A DNA stretch of 64,000 nucleotides from JANWHQ01 sp963775275 (GTDB lineage Bacteria > Pseudomonadota > Alphaproteobacteria > Caulobacterales > Caulobacteraceae): positions 62,001-126,000 of the forward strand of contig CAVZII010000004.1 of NCBI GenBank assembly GCA_963775275.1, written 5' to 3'. Of this stretch, positions 8,196 through 15,979 are shown piece by piece (position 1 is the first letter of the stretch; each line of letters begins with the position of its first letter). The notes beneath the pieces were generated by a model, which made no database searches, had not been told where the DNA came from, and was given only the letters and a program-made list of their open reading frames with translations. The translations under genes and the position numbers were made by a program.

Positions 8196-9176
8196 ATGAG
8201 ACAGGTCCAGACCATCGAGGTCGGCGCCGGCGAGGACGGCGTGCGGCTGGATCGCTGGTTCAAGCGGCATTGGCCGCACCTGAGCCACGGCCAGATCCAG
8301 AAGCTCGTCCGCTCGGGCCAGGTGCGGGTGGACGGCGGCCGGGCCAAGGCCGACACGCGTCTCGGCGCCGGGGTGAAGGTGCGCGTCCCGCCCCTGCCGC
8401 AGGCCGGCGCCGAGCGCTCCGCTCCCGCCGCGCTCTCGGACCAGGACATCGCCCTCGCGAAGAGCCTGGTGATCTTCGAAGACGACGAGGTGCTGGCGCT
8501 GAACAAGCCTTCGGGGCTGGCCGTCCAGGGCGGAACCAAGACCACGCGCCATGTCGACCGGCTGCTGGGCGCCTGGGGCGAGGGCGAGACGCGGCCGAGG
8601 CTTGTCCACCGGCTGGACCGCGACACCTCCGGCGTGCTGGTGCTGGGCAAGACCCCCAAGGCGGCGGCGGCCCTGTCGGGCGCCTTCGCGCGGCGGCGCG
8701 CGGACAAGACCTACTGGGCGATCGTCGCCGGCGTCCCCAGGCCCGCCGAGGGGATCATCGAGCTGCCGCTGGCCAAGCTCGGCGTCGGCGACCGCGAGCT
8801 GGTCCAGCCGGTCGAGCCCAAGCATCCGCGCGCCGAGCCGGCCGAGACCGAGTTCGTCACCATCGCCCGCGCCGGCCCGAGGGCCGCGTTCATGGCGCTT
8901 CGGCCGCACACCGGCCGCACCCACCAGCTGAGGGCGCACATGCTGGCCATCGGCCACCCGATCCTGGGCGATCCCAAGTACGGGAGCGAGACCTCGGCAG
9001 CCCTTTGCGAGGGACTGAAACTTCAATTGCACGCCCGCTCGATCGACCTGCCGCATCCCTCGGGCGGGCGGCTGCGGCTGGAGGCGCCCCTGAGCCCGGA
9101 GATGAAGGCCGGGTTCGAGCGCTTCGGCTTCGACGCCCACGAAGCGCCCGCCGATCCGTTCGCAAAGGGGGCCTAG
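8196..9176 (+). CDS. RluA-family pseudouridine synthase with S4 domain (RluC/RluD-like)
   Basis: 326 residues. An N-terminal S4-like RNA-binding domain (residues 12-65: DGVRLDRWFKRHW, GQIQKLVRSGQVRVDG) precedes the catalytic domain. The invariant HRLDRDTSG motif places the catalytic Asp at residue 141, and RPHTGRTHQLRAHM is also present. It isomerises uridines to pseudouridine, most likely in 23S rRNA as RluC does, although RluC and RluD cannot be separated by eye. It is followed after 3 bp by the TPR/oxygenase gene and then the ATP12 gene, so these three form a probable operon. Confidence 0.9.
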   Translation: MRQVQTIEVGAGEDGVRLDRWFKRHWPHLSHGQIQKLVRSGQVRVDGGRAKADTRLGAGVKVRVPPLPQAGAERSAPAALSDQDIALAKSLVIFEDDEVLALNKPSGLAVQGGTKTTRHVDRLLGAWGEGETRPRLVHRLDRDTSGVLVLGKTPKAAAALSGAFARRRADKTYWAIVAGVPRPAEGIIELPLAKLGVGDRELVQPVEPKHPRAEPAETEFVTIARAGPRAAFMALRPHTGRTHQLRAHMLAIGHPILGDPKYGSETSAALCEGLKLQLHARSIDLPHPSGGRLRLEAPLSPEMKAGFERFGFDAHEAPADPFAKGA

Positions 9177-9179
9177 GTC

Positions 9180-10673
9180 ATGGCCGACGCCGTCGACGAG
9201 TCCTACGAGCTGGCCGCCCAGGGGCGGCTGGACGAGGCCCTGGCCGTCATCGAGCCACGAGGCAAGCGGCCCGAGGCGAGCCACGCGGAGCTGGCCGCCT
9301 GGGCCAACGCCCTGAAGGGCCTCGGCCGGCTGGACGAGGCGATGGAGGTCTACCGCCGGGCCGTCCGGGGATTTCCCTCGAGCGGCATCGCCTATCACAA
9401 CCTCGCCGCCCTCCTGTGCGACATCGGACGCAACGCCGAGGCGGAGGCCGAGGCCCGCAAGGCGTTCGCCAAGGGCCTGGACGCGCCCGAGACATGGGCG
9501 GTGCTGGCGAGGTCGCTGCAGGGCCTGGGAAGGCTGGACGAGGCCGAGGCGGCCTTTCGCGAGTCCCTGCGGCGCGATCCGACCCAGGCGGGCGTTCACC
9601 GCGACTTCGCCCAGCTGATCTGGACGCGCACCGAGAACGTCGCGGCCGCCACCGCCGCCCTGCGCTCGGCCGCGACAGCCTTTCCGACCGATCCGGCTCT
9701 GATCATCCAGCTGGCCAAGGCGCTGCAGTTCGGCGGCCAGGAGGAGACGGCCTACGCCGCGCTGATCGGGGCGATCGGCCGCGTCGGACCGGGCTCGGCC
9801 GAGCTGCAGGTCGCGGCCTCCAACCTCGCCGGGGCGATGAAGGAGACGGTGGCGGCGCTGCGCCACGCCGAAGAGGCCTACGCCGTCCGGCCCGATGATC
9901 CGTCCGTGATCCTCGCCCTGGTCGACGCCCAGCTCGGCATGGGACGGCCGGGACCAGCCGCGCGCCTGGCCGAGGCGCTGCACGAGCGGCTGGCGAACCA
10001 GCAGCAGGTGCTGGCGAGGCTCGCGACCGCCTGGCGGCTGATGGACGATCCGCGCTACGGCCGGCTCTACGACTACGCGGCCATGGTGCGCGGCTACACG
10101 ATCGAGACGCCGGAGGGCTGGAGCGACCTTCCCGCCTATCTGCCCGACCTGGCCGCGGCCCTGCGCGCCGCTCACCGGCTGAAGGGCCATCCCTACGACC
10201 AGTCCCTGAGGGGCGGCAGCCAGACCCATACCGACCTCACCCTGGAGGAGAACCCGGCGATCGCGGCCTTCTTCAAGGCAATCGACGCGCCCATCCGCGC
10301 GCACATGCAGGCGCTCGGCGAGGGCTCCGATCCGCTGCGCCGGCGCAATACCGGCCGCTACGCCGTCCAGGGGGCATGGTCGGTGCGGCTGAGGCCCAAC
10401 GGCTTCCACGTCGACCACGTGCACCAGCTGGGCTGGCTGTCCTCGGCCTTCCACGTGGAGCTGCCGCCGGCCGTGCAGGGCGGCGAGCGCGAGGGCTGGC
10501 TGAAGTTCGGAGAGCCCGGGATCGCCACCCAGCCCGCCCTGCCGCCAGAGCATTTCGTCAAGCCCGAGCCCGGGCGGCTGGTCCTCTTCCCCTCCTACAT
10601 GTGGCACGGCACGACGCCGTTCGCGGGCGAGGAGGACCGGCTGACCATCGCCTTCGACGTGGTCCCCGCATGA
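9180..10673 (+). CDS. TPR-repeat protein with C-terminal 2OG-Fe(II) oxygenase-like domain
   Basis: 497 residues in two parts. About residues 1-290 are a solenoid of TPR-like helical pairs (LAAQGRLDEALAV, LKGLGRLDEAMEVYRRAV, LQGLGRLDEAEAAFRESL). The C-terminal 200 residues carry a putative double-stranded beta-helix oxygenase domain: HVDHVHQLGWLSSAFHVELP gives a His-x-Asp pair, and VLFPSYMWHGTTPF gives the distal His, followed by DRLTIAFDV. This matches the putative 2OG-Fe(II) oxygenase family often fused to TPRs in alphaproteobacteria. The substrate is unknown; protein or peptide hydroxylation is a guess. It starts 3 bp after the pseudouridine synthase gene. Confidence 0.82.
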   Translation: MADAVDESYELAAQGRLDEALAVIEPRGKRPEASHAELAAWANALKGLGRLDEAMEVYRRAVRGFPSSGIAYHNLAALLCDIGRNAEAEAEARKAFAKGLDAPETWAVLARSLQGLGRLDEAEAAFRESLRRDPTQAGVHRDFAQLIWTRTENVAAATAALRSAATAFPTDPALIIQLAKALQFGGQEETAYAALIGAIGRVGPGSAELQVAASNLAGAMKETVAALRHAEEAYAVRPDDPSVILALVDAQLGMGRPGPAARLAEALHERLANQQQVLARLATAWRLMDDPRYGRLYDYAAMVRGYTIETPEGWSDLPAYLPDLAAALRAAHRLKGHPYDQSLRGGSQTHTDLTLEENPAIAAFFKAIDAPIRAHMQALGEGSDPLRRRNTGRYAVQGAWSVRLRPNGFHVDHVHQLGWLSSAFHVELPPAVQGGEREGWLKFGEPGIATQPALPPEHFVKPEPGRLVLFPSYMWHGTTPFAGEEDRLTIAFDVVPA

Positions 10674-10683
10674 GGCGGCGCCG

Positions 10684-11412
10684 ATGCTGACCCGGGGCAA
10701 GGCCGAGCAGGCCGAGAAGCCGCGCCGGTTCTACAAGGCCGCCCAGGCCGCGCCCGCCGAGGGCGGCTTCCACATCCTGCTGGACGGACGGGCCGTGCGC
10801 ACGCCAGCGGGGCCGCGGGCGCGCCTGCCCACGGCGGCCCTGGCCGAGCTGGTCGCCGCCGAATGGGCCGCCCAGGGCGACGAGATCGACATCGCGAGCA
10901 TGCCGGCGACCAGGCTCGCCTTCTCCACCCTCGACTTCGCCGCCCAGGCGCGCGCGGCGATGGCGGCGGAGATCGCCCGCTACGCCGGCGCCGACCTGCT
11001 CTGCTACCGCGCTGAGGGCCCCGAGAGCCTGGTCCGCGCGGAGGCGCAGGGGTGGGACCCGCTCCTCGCCTGGGCTGAGGAGGCGTTGGGGATCGCACTG
11101 GAGCCGACCTCGGGCCTGATCCACCGCGCCCAGCCGCCGGCGAGCCTCGAGCGCGCGCGGGCGCTGGCCGAGGCGCTGGACGACTTCGCGCTGACCGGGC
11201 TGGCGGCGGCGGCGGCGCTCTTCAAGTCGGCGGTGCTGGCCTTCGCGCTGCAGCGGGGGTGGCTTGCGGGAATGGCGGCGCTGGAGCTGTCGCGCCTGGA
11301 CGAAGCCTTCCAGGAGGCCCGCTGGGGAACCGACGCCGAGGCGGCCGAGCGCACGGCCGGAATGCGCGCCGAAGCCGAGGCGCTGGAGCGGTGGTTCAGA
11401 GCGGCGGGGTAA
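10684..11412 (+). CDS. ATP12-family F1-ATPase assembly chaperone
   Basis: 242 residues, the normal size. Family segments are visible: KPRRFYKAAQ at the N-terminus, GFHILLDGRAVRTPAG, LVAAEWAAQGDEID, MPATRLAFSTLD, and AGADLLCYRAEGP, with the conserved acidic/aromatic C-terminal part (LSRLDEAFQEARWGTDAEA). Mitochondrial ATP12 binds the F1 alpha subunit during assembly; bacterial homologues are essentially confined to alphaproteobacteria, which supports the assignment of this DNA. It lies 10 bp downstream of the oxygenase gene, probably in the same operon. Confidence 0.92.
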   Translation: MLTRGKAEQAEKPRRFYKAAQAAPAEGGFHILLDGRAVRTPAGPRARLPTAALAELVAAEWAAQGDEIDIASMPATRLAFSTLDFAAQARAAMAAEIARYAGADLLCYRAEGPESLVRAEAQGWDPLLAWAEEALGIALEPTSGLIHRAQPPASLERARALAEALDDFALTGLAAAAALFKSAVLAFALQRGWLAGMAALELSRLDEAFQEARWGTDAEAAERTAGMRAEAEALERWFRAAG

Positions 11413-11478
11413 GACTGGTCCACAGGCCGCCTCGCCATCTCGGGACGCGCGGCGTGTTGGCCGAAGGCCGGCAAGTTC

Positions 11479-11563
11479 AACGCAGAGGGCGCAGAGGAGG
11501 CGCAGAGATCGCAGAGGGGCGGTGCATCTCTGCGTCCTCCGCTCTCCTCTGCGAACTCTGCGT
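11479..11563. repeat. CGCAGAG-rich inverted repeat between convergent genes
   Basis: The left arm holds repeated CGCAGAG units (11480-11517), and the right arm holds the complementary CTCTGCG units (11527-11563), separated by a few bases. The two arms can pair as a long imperfect hairpin. It sits between the 3' ends of the ATP12 gene and the convergent membrane-protein gene and could act as a bidirectional transcription barrier, although neither side has a clear T tract. No ORF of interest is seen in the 183-bp gap. Confidence 0.6.
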
Positions 11564-11595
11564 CCGCTCTTGCAGGCCGCTCCGCGGCCCGAGAG

Positions 11596-11937
11596 TCAGG
11601 GAGCCAGCCTCCCGATCGCGCCGCCGAGGGCGCCGGTGACGGCGGAGCCCAGGGTTCCGAACAGGAGGATCATGGCGGGGGTGTCGCCCAGCGCTACCGA
11701 AGGGGCGATGCCGATAAGGGCGCAGGCGCCGCCGGCGATGGCGCCGCCACCCAGGCTCGGGCCCCAGCCGCCCCTGGCGAGGCGGGCGTAGAGCAGGCCG
11801 GCAAGGAGCGAGATCGCCAAGCCGCCGAGCGCGAACACATTGTCGCGGACGAAGGGGACGAAGTGGCCCGCGATGATCATGACGAGCTGGACGATCGTCC
11901 CGGCCGCCGTGGCGCGGATCAGCGATGAACGGTCCAT
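11596..11937 (-). CDS. Small Gly/Ala-rich integral membrane protein
   Basis: 113 residues with three or four predicted membrane segments (about 8-27, 34-52, 62-82 and 87-108), very rich in Gly, Ala and Leu. No enzyme motif is present and I do not recognise the family. It follows the secreted SRPBCC gene by 4 bp and is therefore the last gene of the TetR-SRPBCC-membrane protein unit, likely under the same TetR control. Confidence 0.65.
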   Translation of the reverse strand: MDRSSLIRATAAGTIVQLVMIIAGHFVPFVRDNVFALGGLAISLLAGLLYARLARGGWGPSLGGGAIAGGACALIGIAPSVALGDTPAMILLFGTLGSAVTGALGGAIGRLAP

Positions 11938-11941
11938 GGTT

Positions 11942-12526
11942 TCACCTCCCCTGTTGACGGAGCTTGCCGCCGGGCGTCTCGAGCTCGGTCTTGAGCTGCT
12001 GCATCAGCCAGGCGTTGTCCTCGGCGAAGAAGGCGTAGAGCTTGTCGAACTCGGGCCCGCTCGCATAGCCGGTCTGGGAGACGGTGAGCCGGGCGCGGCC
12101 GGCGCCGAGGTCGCGCACCTCCAGGATCGAGACCACCTGCTTGTAGAGGTCGCGGCCCGGCAGGCGCGAGGGCGCGTTGGTGTTGCGGAACACCACGACC
12201 TGGCCCGGCACATAGGCGATGATCTCGTGGCGGATGTTCTCCGGATCGCCGGCCCCGGCCTTGGCGTCGTAGCTCTCCTCCATGGTCCCGCCCTGGCGAA
12301 GGTCGATCAGGGCCAGCGGCGCGGACCAGCGCCGCACGGTCGCCTCGTCCATGAAGGCGTCCCAGACGGCCTTGGGCGGCGCGGCCAGGTCGATAGACTG
12401 CTGCAGCACGCGCGCGCCGCCGGCGTCGATCGTCGAGGTGTCGGTCACGTCCGGGTATTTGCCGGCGGCGAAGGCCGGCGAGAGGGCCGCGGCGGCGAGC
12501 GCCAGGGCCAGGATCAAGGATTTCAT
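11942..12526 (-). CDS. Secreted SRPBCC (START/Bet v1-fold) domain protein
   Basis: 194 residues. An N-terminal signal peptide (MKSLILALALAAAALSPAFA) predicts export to the periplasm. The mature part reads as an SRPBCC ligand-binding fold: AAPPKAVWDAFMDEATVRRW at the start and an extended C-terminal helix (FDKLYAFFAEDNAWLMQQL). SRPBCC proteins bind hydrophobic ligands; the ligand here is unknown. Its ATG overlaps the TetR stop codon (ATGA, 12523-12526), so translation is coupled to the regulator. Confidence 0.82.
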   Translation of the reverse strand: MKSLILALALAAAALSPAFAAGKYPDVTDTSTIDAGGARVLQQSIDLAAPPKAVWDAFMDEATVRRWSAPLALIDLRQGGTMEESYDAKAGAGDPENIRHEIIAYVPGQVVVFRNTNAPSRLPGRDLYKQVVSILEVRDLGAGRARLTVSQTGYASGPEFDKLYAFFAEDNAWLMQQLKTELETPGGKLRQQGR

Positions 12527-13146
12527 GCGGGCTCCCCAAGGCCGCGGTCCGGCGATCCGGCGGAGGCGGCCTGCTCCAGCCGGTCGATGTAGTCGCGAAG
12601 GCAGGCGACGCCTGCGTCGAAGGCTTCAAGGCTGCGGTGGGTGCGCGACTGCATCACCCCGCCCTCCATGATGGTCAGGGCGAAGACCGCGAGACGCTCG
12701 GGATCGGCGCCGGGTGGCAGGCGGCTTCGCGCCGCCTCGAAGCAGGCCTGCACATGGCGCACCCAGCCCCGGAAGTTCACGGCCAGGGCCTCGCGCACCT
12801 CGGGATCGGGCTCGTGCAGCTCGAGCGCCAGGCTCCCGATCGGGCAGCCGTAGAGGCAGTCGCTCGCCTCCAGCATGCGCCGGTAGGCGGCCAGCAGCGC
12901 GAAGACCTTGTCGATGGGATCGGGGACGCCGCGCCAGGCGGGCTCCAGCAGCATGGGCGCGATGCCGCCCCGGTAGGCCTCCAGCACCGCGACCAGGAGG
13001 TCCTGCTTGGTCGGGAAGACATGGTAGAGGCTGCCCGCGTTGGCTTCGGCCGCGCGCAGGATGTCGGCCACGCTGGTCGAGCCATAGCCCTTCTCGGCGA
13101 AGAGCCGCATCGCCGCCATCACCAGCCTGTCGCGCGTGCTGTCCAT
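12523..13146 (-). CDS. TetR/AcrR-family repressor
   Basis: 207 residues. The N-terminal helix-turn-helix is clear: RLVMAAMRLFAEKGYGSTSV, then ADILRAAEANAGSLYHVFPTK and DLLVAVLEAY. The C-terminal ligand domain contains CLYGCPIGSLALEL, typical of the AcrR-like subgroup that senses small hydrophobic molecules. The gene starts the three-gene unit with the SRPBCC and membrane proteins. Two near-identical 16-bp palindromes immediately upstream (13156-13171, 13183-13198) are its probable operators, giving autorepression. Confidence 0.9.
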   Translation of the reverse strand: MDSTRDRLVMAAMRLFAEKGYGSTSVADILRAAEANAGSLYHVFPTKQDLLVAVLEAYRGGIAPMLLEPAWRGVPDPIDKVFALLAAYRRMLEASDCLYGCPIGSLALELHEPDPEVREALAVNFRGWVRHVQACFEAARSRLPPGADPERLAVFALTIMEGGVMQSRTHRSLEAFDAGVACLRDYIDRLEQAASAGSPDRGLGEPA

Positions 13147-13155
13147 CGAGCGCCC

Positions 13156-13198
13156 TTGAATGAGCGTTCAACCCAGCACGAGTTGAATGACTGTTCAA
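13156..13198. promoter_or_regulatory. Two tandem TetR operator palindromes
   Basis: TTGAATGAGCGTTCAA (13156-13171) and TTGAATGACTGTTCAA (13183-13198) share TTGAA-N6-TTCAA and differ at two central positions. The centre-to-centre distance is 27 bp. The first begins 10 bp upstream of the TetR start codon, where binding would block transcription or early elongation. The shape is typical of TetR/AcrR operators. Confidence 0.75.
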
Positions 13199-13202
13199 GA
13201 GG

Positions 13203-13350
13203 CGACTTGTCTTCTCCCATGGGGAGAAGAGGGGGCCCGCTCACGAAGCGAGTGGGAAGATGAGGGGGTAGGACGGCGAGGGCGAACCCCCTCACCTTCC
13301 CGTTGGTACGCAACGAGCCCCTTCCTCTCCCTGTGGGAGAGGAGAGCAAG
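13203..13350. repeat. Composite palindromic intergenic repeat (copy 1)
   Basis: Successive palindromes CTTCTCCCATGGGGAGAAG, GCCCGCTCACGAAGCGAGTGGG and CTCTCCCTGTGGGAGAG lie between the TetR operators and pccB. The same arrangement and flanking words (GGAAGATGAGGGG, CCCTCACCTTCCC, CCCCTTCCTCTCCC) recur at 16769-16921. This is a REP-like, non-coding interspersed repeat. Confidence 0.7.
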
Positions 13351-13409
13351 GCCGCTTGCCCCGACTCCCGGCGCGGGCCTAGCGTCGGACGGCAACCTCA
13401 GAGGCGGCC

Positions 13410-14942
13410 ATGCAGCACATCCTTGACGAGCTCGAGAAGCGCCGGGCCGCCGCGCGGCTGGGCGGGGGCGAGCGGCGGATCGAGGCCCAGCACAAGAAGG
13501 GCAAGCTGACCGCCCGCGAGCGGATCGACCTGCTCCTCGACGAAGGCTCGTTCGAGGAGTTCGACATGTTCGTCGAGCACCGGGCGAGCGACTTCGGCAT
13601 GGACCGCAACAAGATCCCTGGCGACGGGGTGGTGACCGGCTGGGGCGCGATCAACGGCCGGCAGGTCTTCGTCTTCTCCAAGGATTTCACGGTCTTCGGC
13701 GGATCCCTTTCGGGCGCGCATGCGCAGAAGATCCTGAAGATCCAGCGCCAGGCGATGAAGGTCGGCGCGCCGGTGATCGGCCTCTACGACGCGGGCGGCG
13801 CGCGCATCCAGGAGGGCGTGGAGAGCCTGGCGGGCTACGCCGACATCTTCCTGGAGAACGTCATGGCCTCGGGCGTGATCCCGCAGATCAGCGTGATCAT
13901 GGGCCCCTGCGCGGGAGGCGACGTCTATTCCCCGGCGATGACCGACTTCATCTTCATGGTGAAGGACACGAGCTACATGTACGTCACGGGCCCGGACGTG
14001 GTCCGCGCCGTCACCCACGAGGAGGTGACGCACGAGGAGCTCGGCGGCGCGCGGGTGCACGCGGCCAGGTCGGGCGTGGCGGACGGGGCGTTCGAGAACG
14101 ACCTGGAGGCCCTGAGCCAGGTGCGGCGGCTGGTGGACTTCCTGCCCCTGTCCTGCCGCGAGAAGCCGCCGCTGCGCGCGCCGATGGACGAACCGGACCG
14201 CGTGGAGCCGTCGCTGGACAGCCTGGTCCCGGCCGACGCGGACAAGCCCTACGACATGAAGGAGCTGATCCTCAAGCTGGTGGACGAGGCGGATTTCTTC
14301 GAAGTTTCACCGGACTACGCCAAGAACATCGTCACCGGGTTCGGCCGCATGGACGGCCAGCCCGTGGGCGTTGTGGCCAACCAGCCCCTGGCGCTGGCGG
14401 GCGTGCTCGACATCGACGCATCCAGGAAGGCCGCGCGGTTCGTCAGGTTCTGCGACGCCTTCGGCTTTCCCATCGTGACCCTGGTGGACGTGCCGGGGTT
14501 CATGCCGGGCACGCGCCAGGAGTACGGCGGGCTGATCAAGCACGGGGCCAAGCTGCTCTTCGCCTACGCCGAGGCCACCGTGCCCAAGGTGACGCTGATC
14601 ACCCGCAAGGCCTATGGCGGCGCCTATGACGTGATGAGCTCAAAGCACCTTCGGGGCGACATCAACTACGCCTGGCCCACCGCCGAGATCGCGGTGATGG
14701 GCGCCAAGGGGGCGGTGGAGATCATCTTCCGCGAGGACGCCAAGGATCCGGACAAGCTCAAGGCCCGTGAGGCCGAGTACAAGGCGAGGTTCGCCAACCC
14801 GTTCGTGGCCGCCTCTCTGGGCTACCTCGACGACGTGATCCTGCCGCACGAGACCAGGAAGCGCATCGTGCGCGCGCTGAAGGGCCTCAGGACCAAGAGC
14901 CTGGCCAACCCCTGGAAGAAGCACGACAACATTCCACTGTGA
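13410..14942 (+). CDS. pccB: Acyl-CoA carboxylase beta subunit (propionyl-CoA carboxylase type)
   Basis: 510 residues, the standard length for PccB-type carboxyltransferase subunits. N-terminal domain: KGKLTARERIDLLLDEGSFEE, then DGVVTGWGAINGR and GARIQEGVESLAGYADIF. C-terminal domain: FVTLVDVPGFMPGTRQE-type segment (TLVDVPGFMPG), RKAYGGAYDVMSS and GAKGAVEIIFR. It transfers carboxyl from biotin to propionyl-CoA or a related acyl-CoA, working with a biotin-carboxylase/BCCP alpha subunit not present in this window. The assignment to propionyl-CoA is by family resemblance; acetyl- or methylcrotonyl-CoA variants are less likely. Confidence 0.9.
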   Translation: MQHILDELEKRRAAARLGGGERRIEAQHKKGKLTARERIDLLLDEGSFEEFDMFVEHRASDFGMDRNKIPGDGVVTGWGAINGRQVFVFSKDFTVFGGSLSGAHAQKILKIQRQAMKVGAPVIGLYDAGGARIQEGVESLAGYADIFLENVMASGVIPQISVIMGPCAGGDVYSPAMTDFIFMVKDTSYMYVTGPDVVRAVTHEEVTHEELGGARVHAARSGVADGAFENDLEALSQVRRLVDFLPLSCREKPPLRAPMDEPDRVEPSLDSLVPADADKPYDMKELILKLVDEADFFEVSPDYAKNIVTGFGRMDGQPVGVVANQPLALAGVLDIDASRKAARFVRFCDAFGFPIVTLVDVPGFMPGTRQEYGGLIKHGAKLLFAYAEATVPKVTLITRKAYGGAYDVMSSKHLRGDINYAWPTAEIAVMGAKGAVEIIFREDAKDPDKLKAREAEYKARFANPFVAASLGYLDDVILPHETRKRIVRALKGLRTKSLANPWKKHDNIPL

Positions 14943-14951
14943 GCGGCGGCC

Positions 14952-15398
14952 GTGGCGACGCCCTGCCCTTTCTGCGCCATCGCCGAGGGCCGCGGCGAAG
15001 CTCAGGTGGTGCATGAGGATTCCGCGACCATCGCCTTCCTGGACAAGGCGCCGCTGGTCGCGGGCCATGTGCTGCTGATCCCGCGCAAACACGTCGCGAC
15101 CCTGTTCGAGGCGGACGAAGCGACCGTAACGGCCATGGCGCTGGCGGCGCAGAAGCTGGCTCGGGCGGTGAAGGCGGCGATGGGTTCCGACGGGGTGTTC
15201 GTGGCGCAGAACAACGTGGTCAGCCAGTCCGTGGCGCACCTGCACACGCACGTGATCCCGCGACGGCTGAAGGACGGTTTCTTCTCGCCGCGGATCATCT
15301 GGCGGCGGACAAGGTACGGGCCGGGCGAGGCGGAAGAGGTTGCGGCGAGGATCCGGGCGGCGATGGAGGCTGAAGGCCCCTCACCCTCCCAGCCCTGA
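14952..15398 (+). CDS. HIT-family (histidine triad) nucleotide hydrolase
   Basis: 148 residues. The histidine-triad motif is HLHTHVIPR; the N-terminus has CPFCAIAEG, a zinc-binding Cys pair common in Hint/HIT proteins, and PLVAGHVLLIPRKHV precedes strand 4. HIT enzymes hydrolyse phosphoramidate or nucleotidyl linkages on AMP derivatives. The C-terminal 30 residues extend beyond the usual Hint length. The gene starts 9 bp after pccB and may be co-transcribed. It ends in a repeat-derived sequence (SPSQP), because the palindromic repeat at 15378-15440 overlaps its 3' end. Confidence 0.9.
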   Translation: MATPCPFCAIAEGRGEAQVVHEDSATIAFLDKAPLVAGHVLLIPRKHVATLFEADEATVTAMALAAQKLARAVKAAMGSDGVFVAQNNVVSQSVAHLHTHVIPRRLKDGFFSPRIIWRRTRYGPGEAEEVAARIRAAMEAEGPSPSQP

Positions 15399-15440
15399 CG
15401 GGCTGGGCCCTCCCTCTCCCCCTACGGGGGCGAGGGCCTT
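15378..15440. repeat. Palindromic intergenic repeat overlapping the HIT gene 3' end
   Basis: CAGCCCTGACGGGCTG and CCTCTCCCCCTACGGGGGCGAGG are two adjacent hairpins with CCCTCACCCTCCC flanks, like those of the composite repeats at 13203 and 16769. The first overlaps the last codons of the HIT gene, which takes its C-terminus from the repeat. Confidence 0.6.
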
Positions 15441-15493
15441 CCCGCGCGTCGGCGGGCGCCTGGGACGGGAGATCGCCTCCCCGCCTACCGGGG

Positions 15494-15979
15494 CTACGGC
15501 TTGACCGAGGCCGCCACGTCGCGGGCGTCGTAGGCGTCCGGCTCGTCGGGCCGCTTGCCCTTGCCCATGACGATCTCGATGGTCTGGGAGATCATCGCGT
15601 CGCCGCCGAGCGGAATGCCGGCGGCGCCGACCCCGACGCCGAGTCCCGTGCCGCCGTAGCGGCGGTAGCTCGTCGTCCCGCCGCCGACGGAGAGGAACGG
15701 ACCCCGGGGCGGGAGGGCGGACTGGTAGCCCTCGATCACGCGGAACCAGTCGTAGCCCTGTTCCAGGGTGAGCTGGCCCGCGCGCAGCAGGGCGAGATCG
15801 GCGACCCGGTCGGGTTCGGCGTCGGACCCGCCGCGGAAGGTGACGCGCCAGCGGTCGGCCTGAATCCGGGTCTCGGCGTAGCCCACGCCGGCCGGCCCCG
15901 CAGCCGGGCCGAAGACGGTGGGCGTCGTGCAGGCCGCCAGCGTGGCGGCGAGGAGCAGCGGGAGGGCGAGGCGTTTCAT
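15494..15979 (-). CDS. Outer-membrane or periplasmic lipoprotein, CC0125/CC1285-like
   Basis: 161 residues. The N-terminus MKRLALPLLLAATLAAC is a lipoprotein signal peptide with lipobox LAAC (Cys17). The mature part has VGYAETRIQADRWRVTFRG, then LALLRAGQLTLEQGYDWFRV, matching what I recall of small Caulobacter lipoproteins named CC0125/CC1285 family; function unknown. A Gly-rich stretch follows. Its ATG overlaps the stop of the RluA-like gene (ATGA, 15976-15979), so the two are translationally coupled, although no functional link is obvious. Confidence 0.75.
   Translation of the reverse strand: MKRLALPLLLAATLAACTTPTVFGPAAGPAGVGYAETRIQADRWRVTFRGGSDAEPDRVADLALLRAGQLTLEQGYDWFRVIEGYQSALPPRGPFLSVGGGTTSYRRYGGTGLGVGVGAAGIPLGGDAMISQTIEIVMGKGKRPDEPDAYDARDVAASVKP

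Noticed and set aside
7797..10700. A 967-codon open frame on the minus strand.
   Set aside because: It lies antisense to the pseudouridine synthase, TPR/oxygenase and carrier genes, and its Gly/Arg/Ala/Leu/Gln-rich product has no domain. High GC makes such antisense frames common.
13203..13350. Short frames across the palindromic repeats as genes.
   Set aside because: The frames exist because the repeats are GC-rich; the same words recur in non-coding gaps and there is no start signal.
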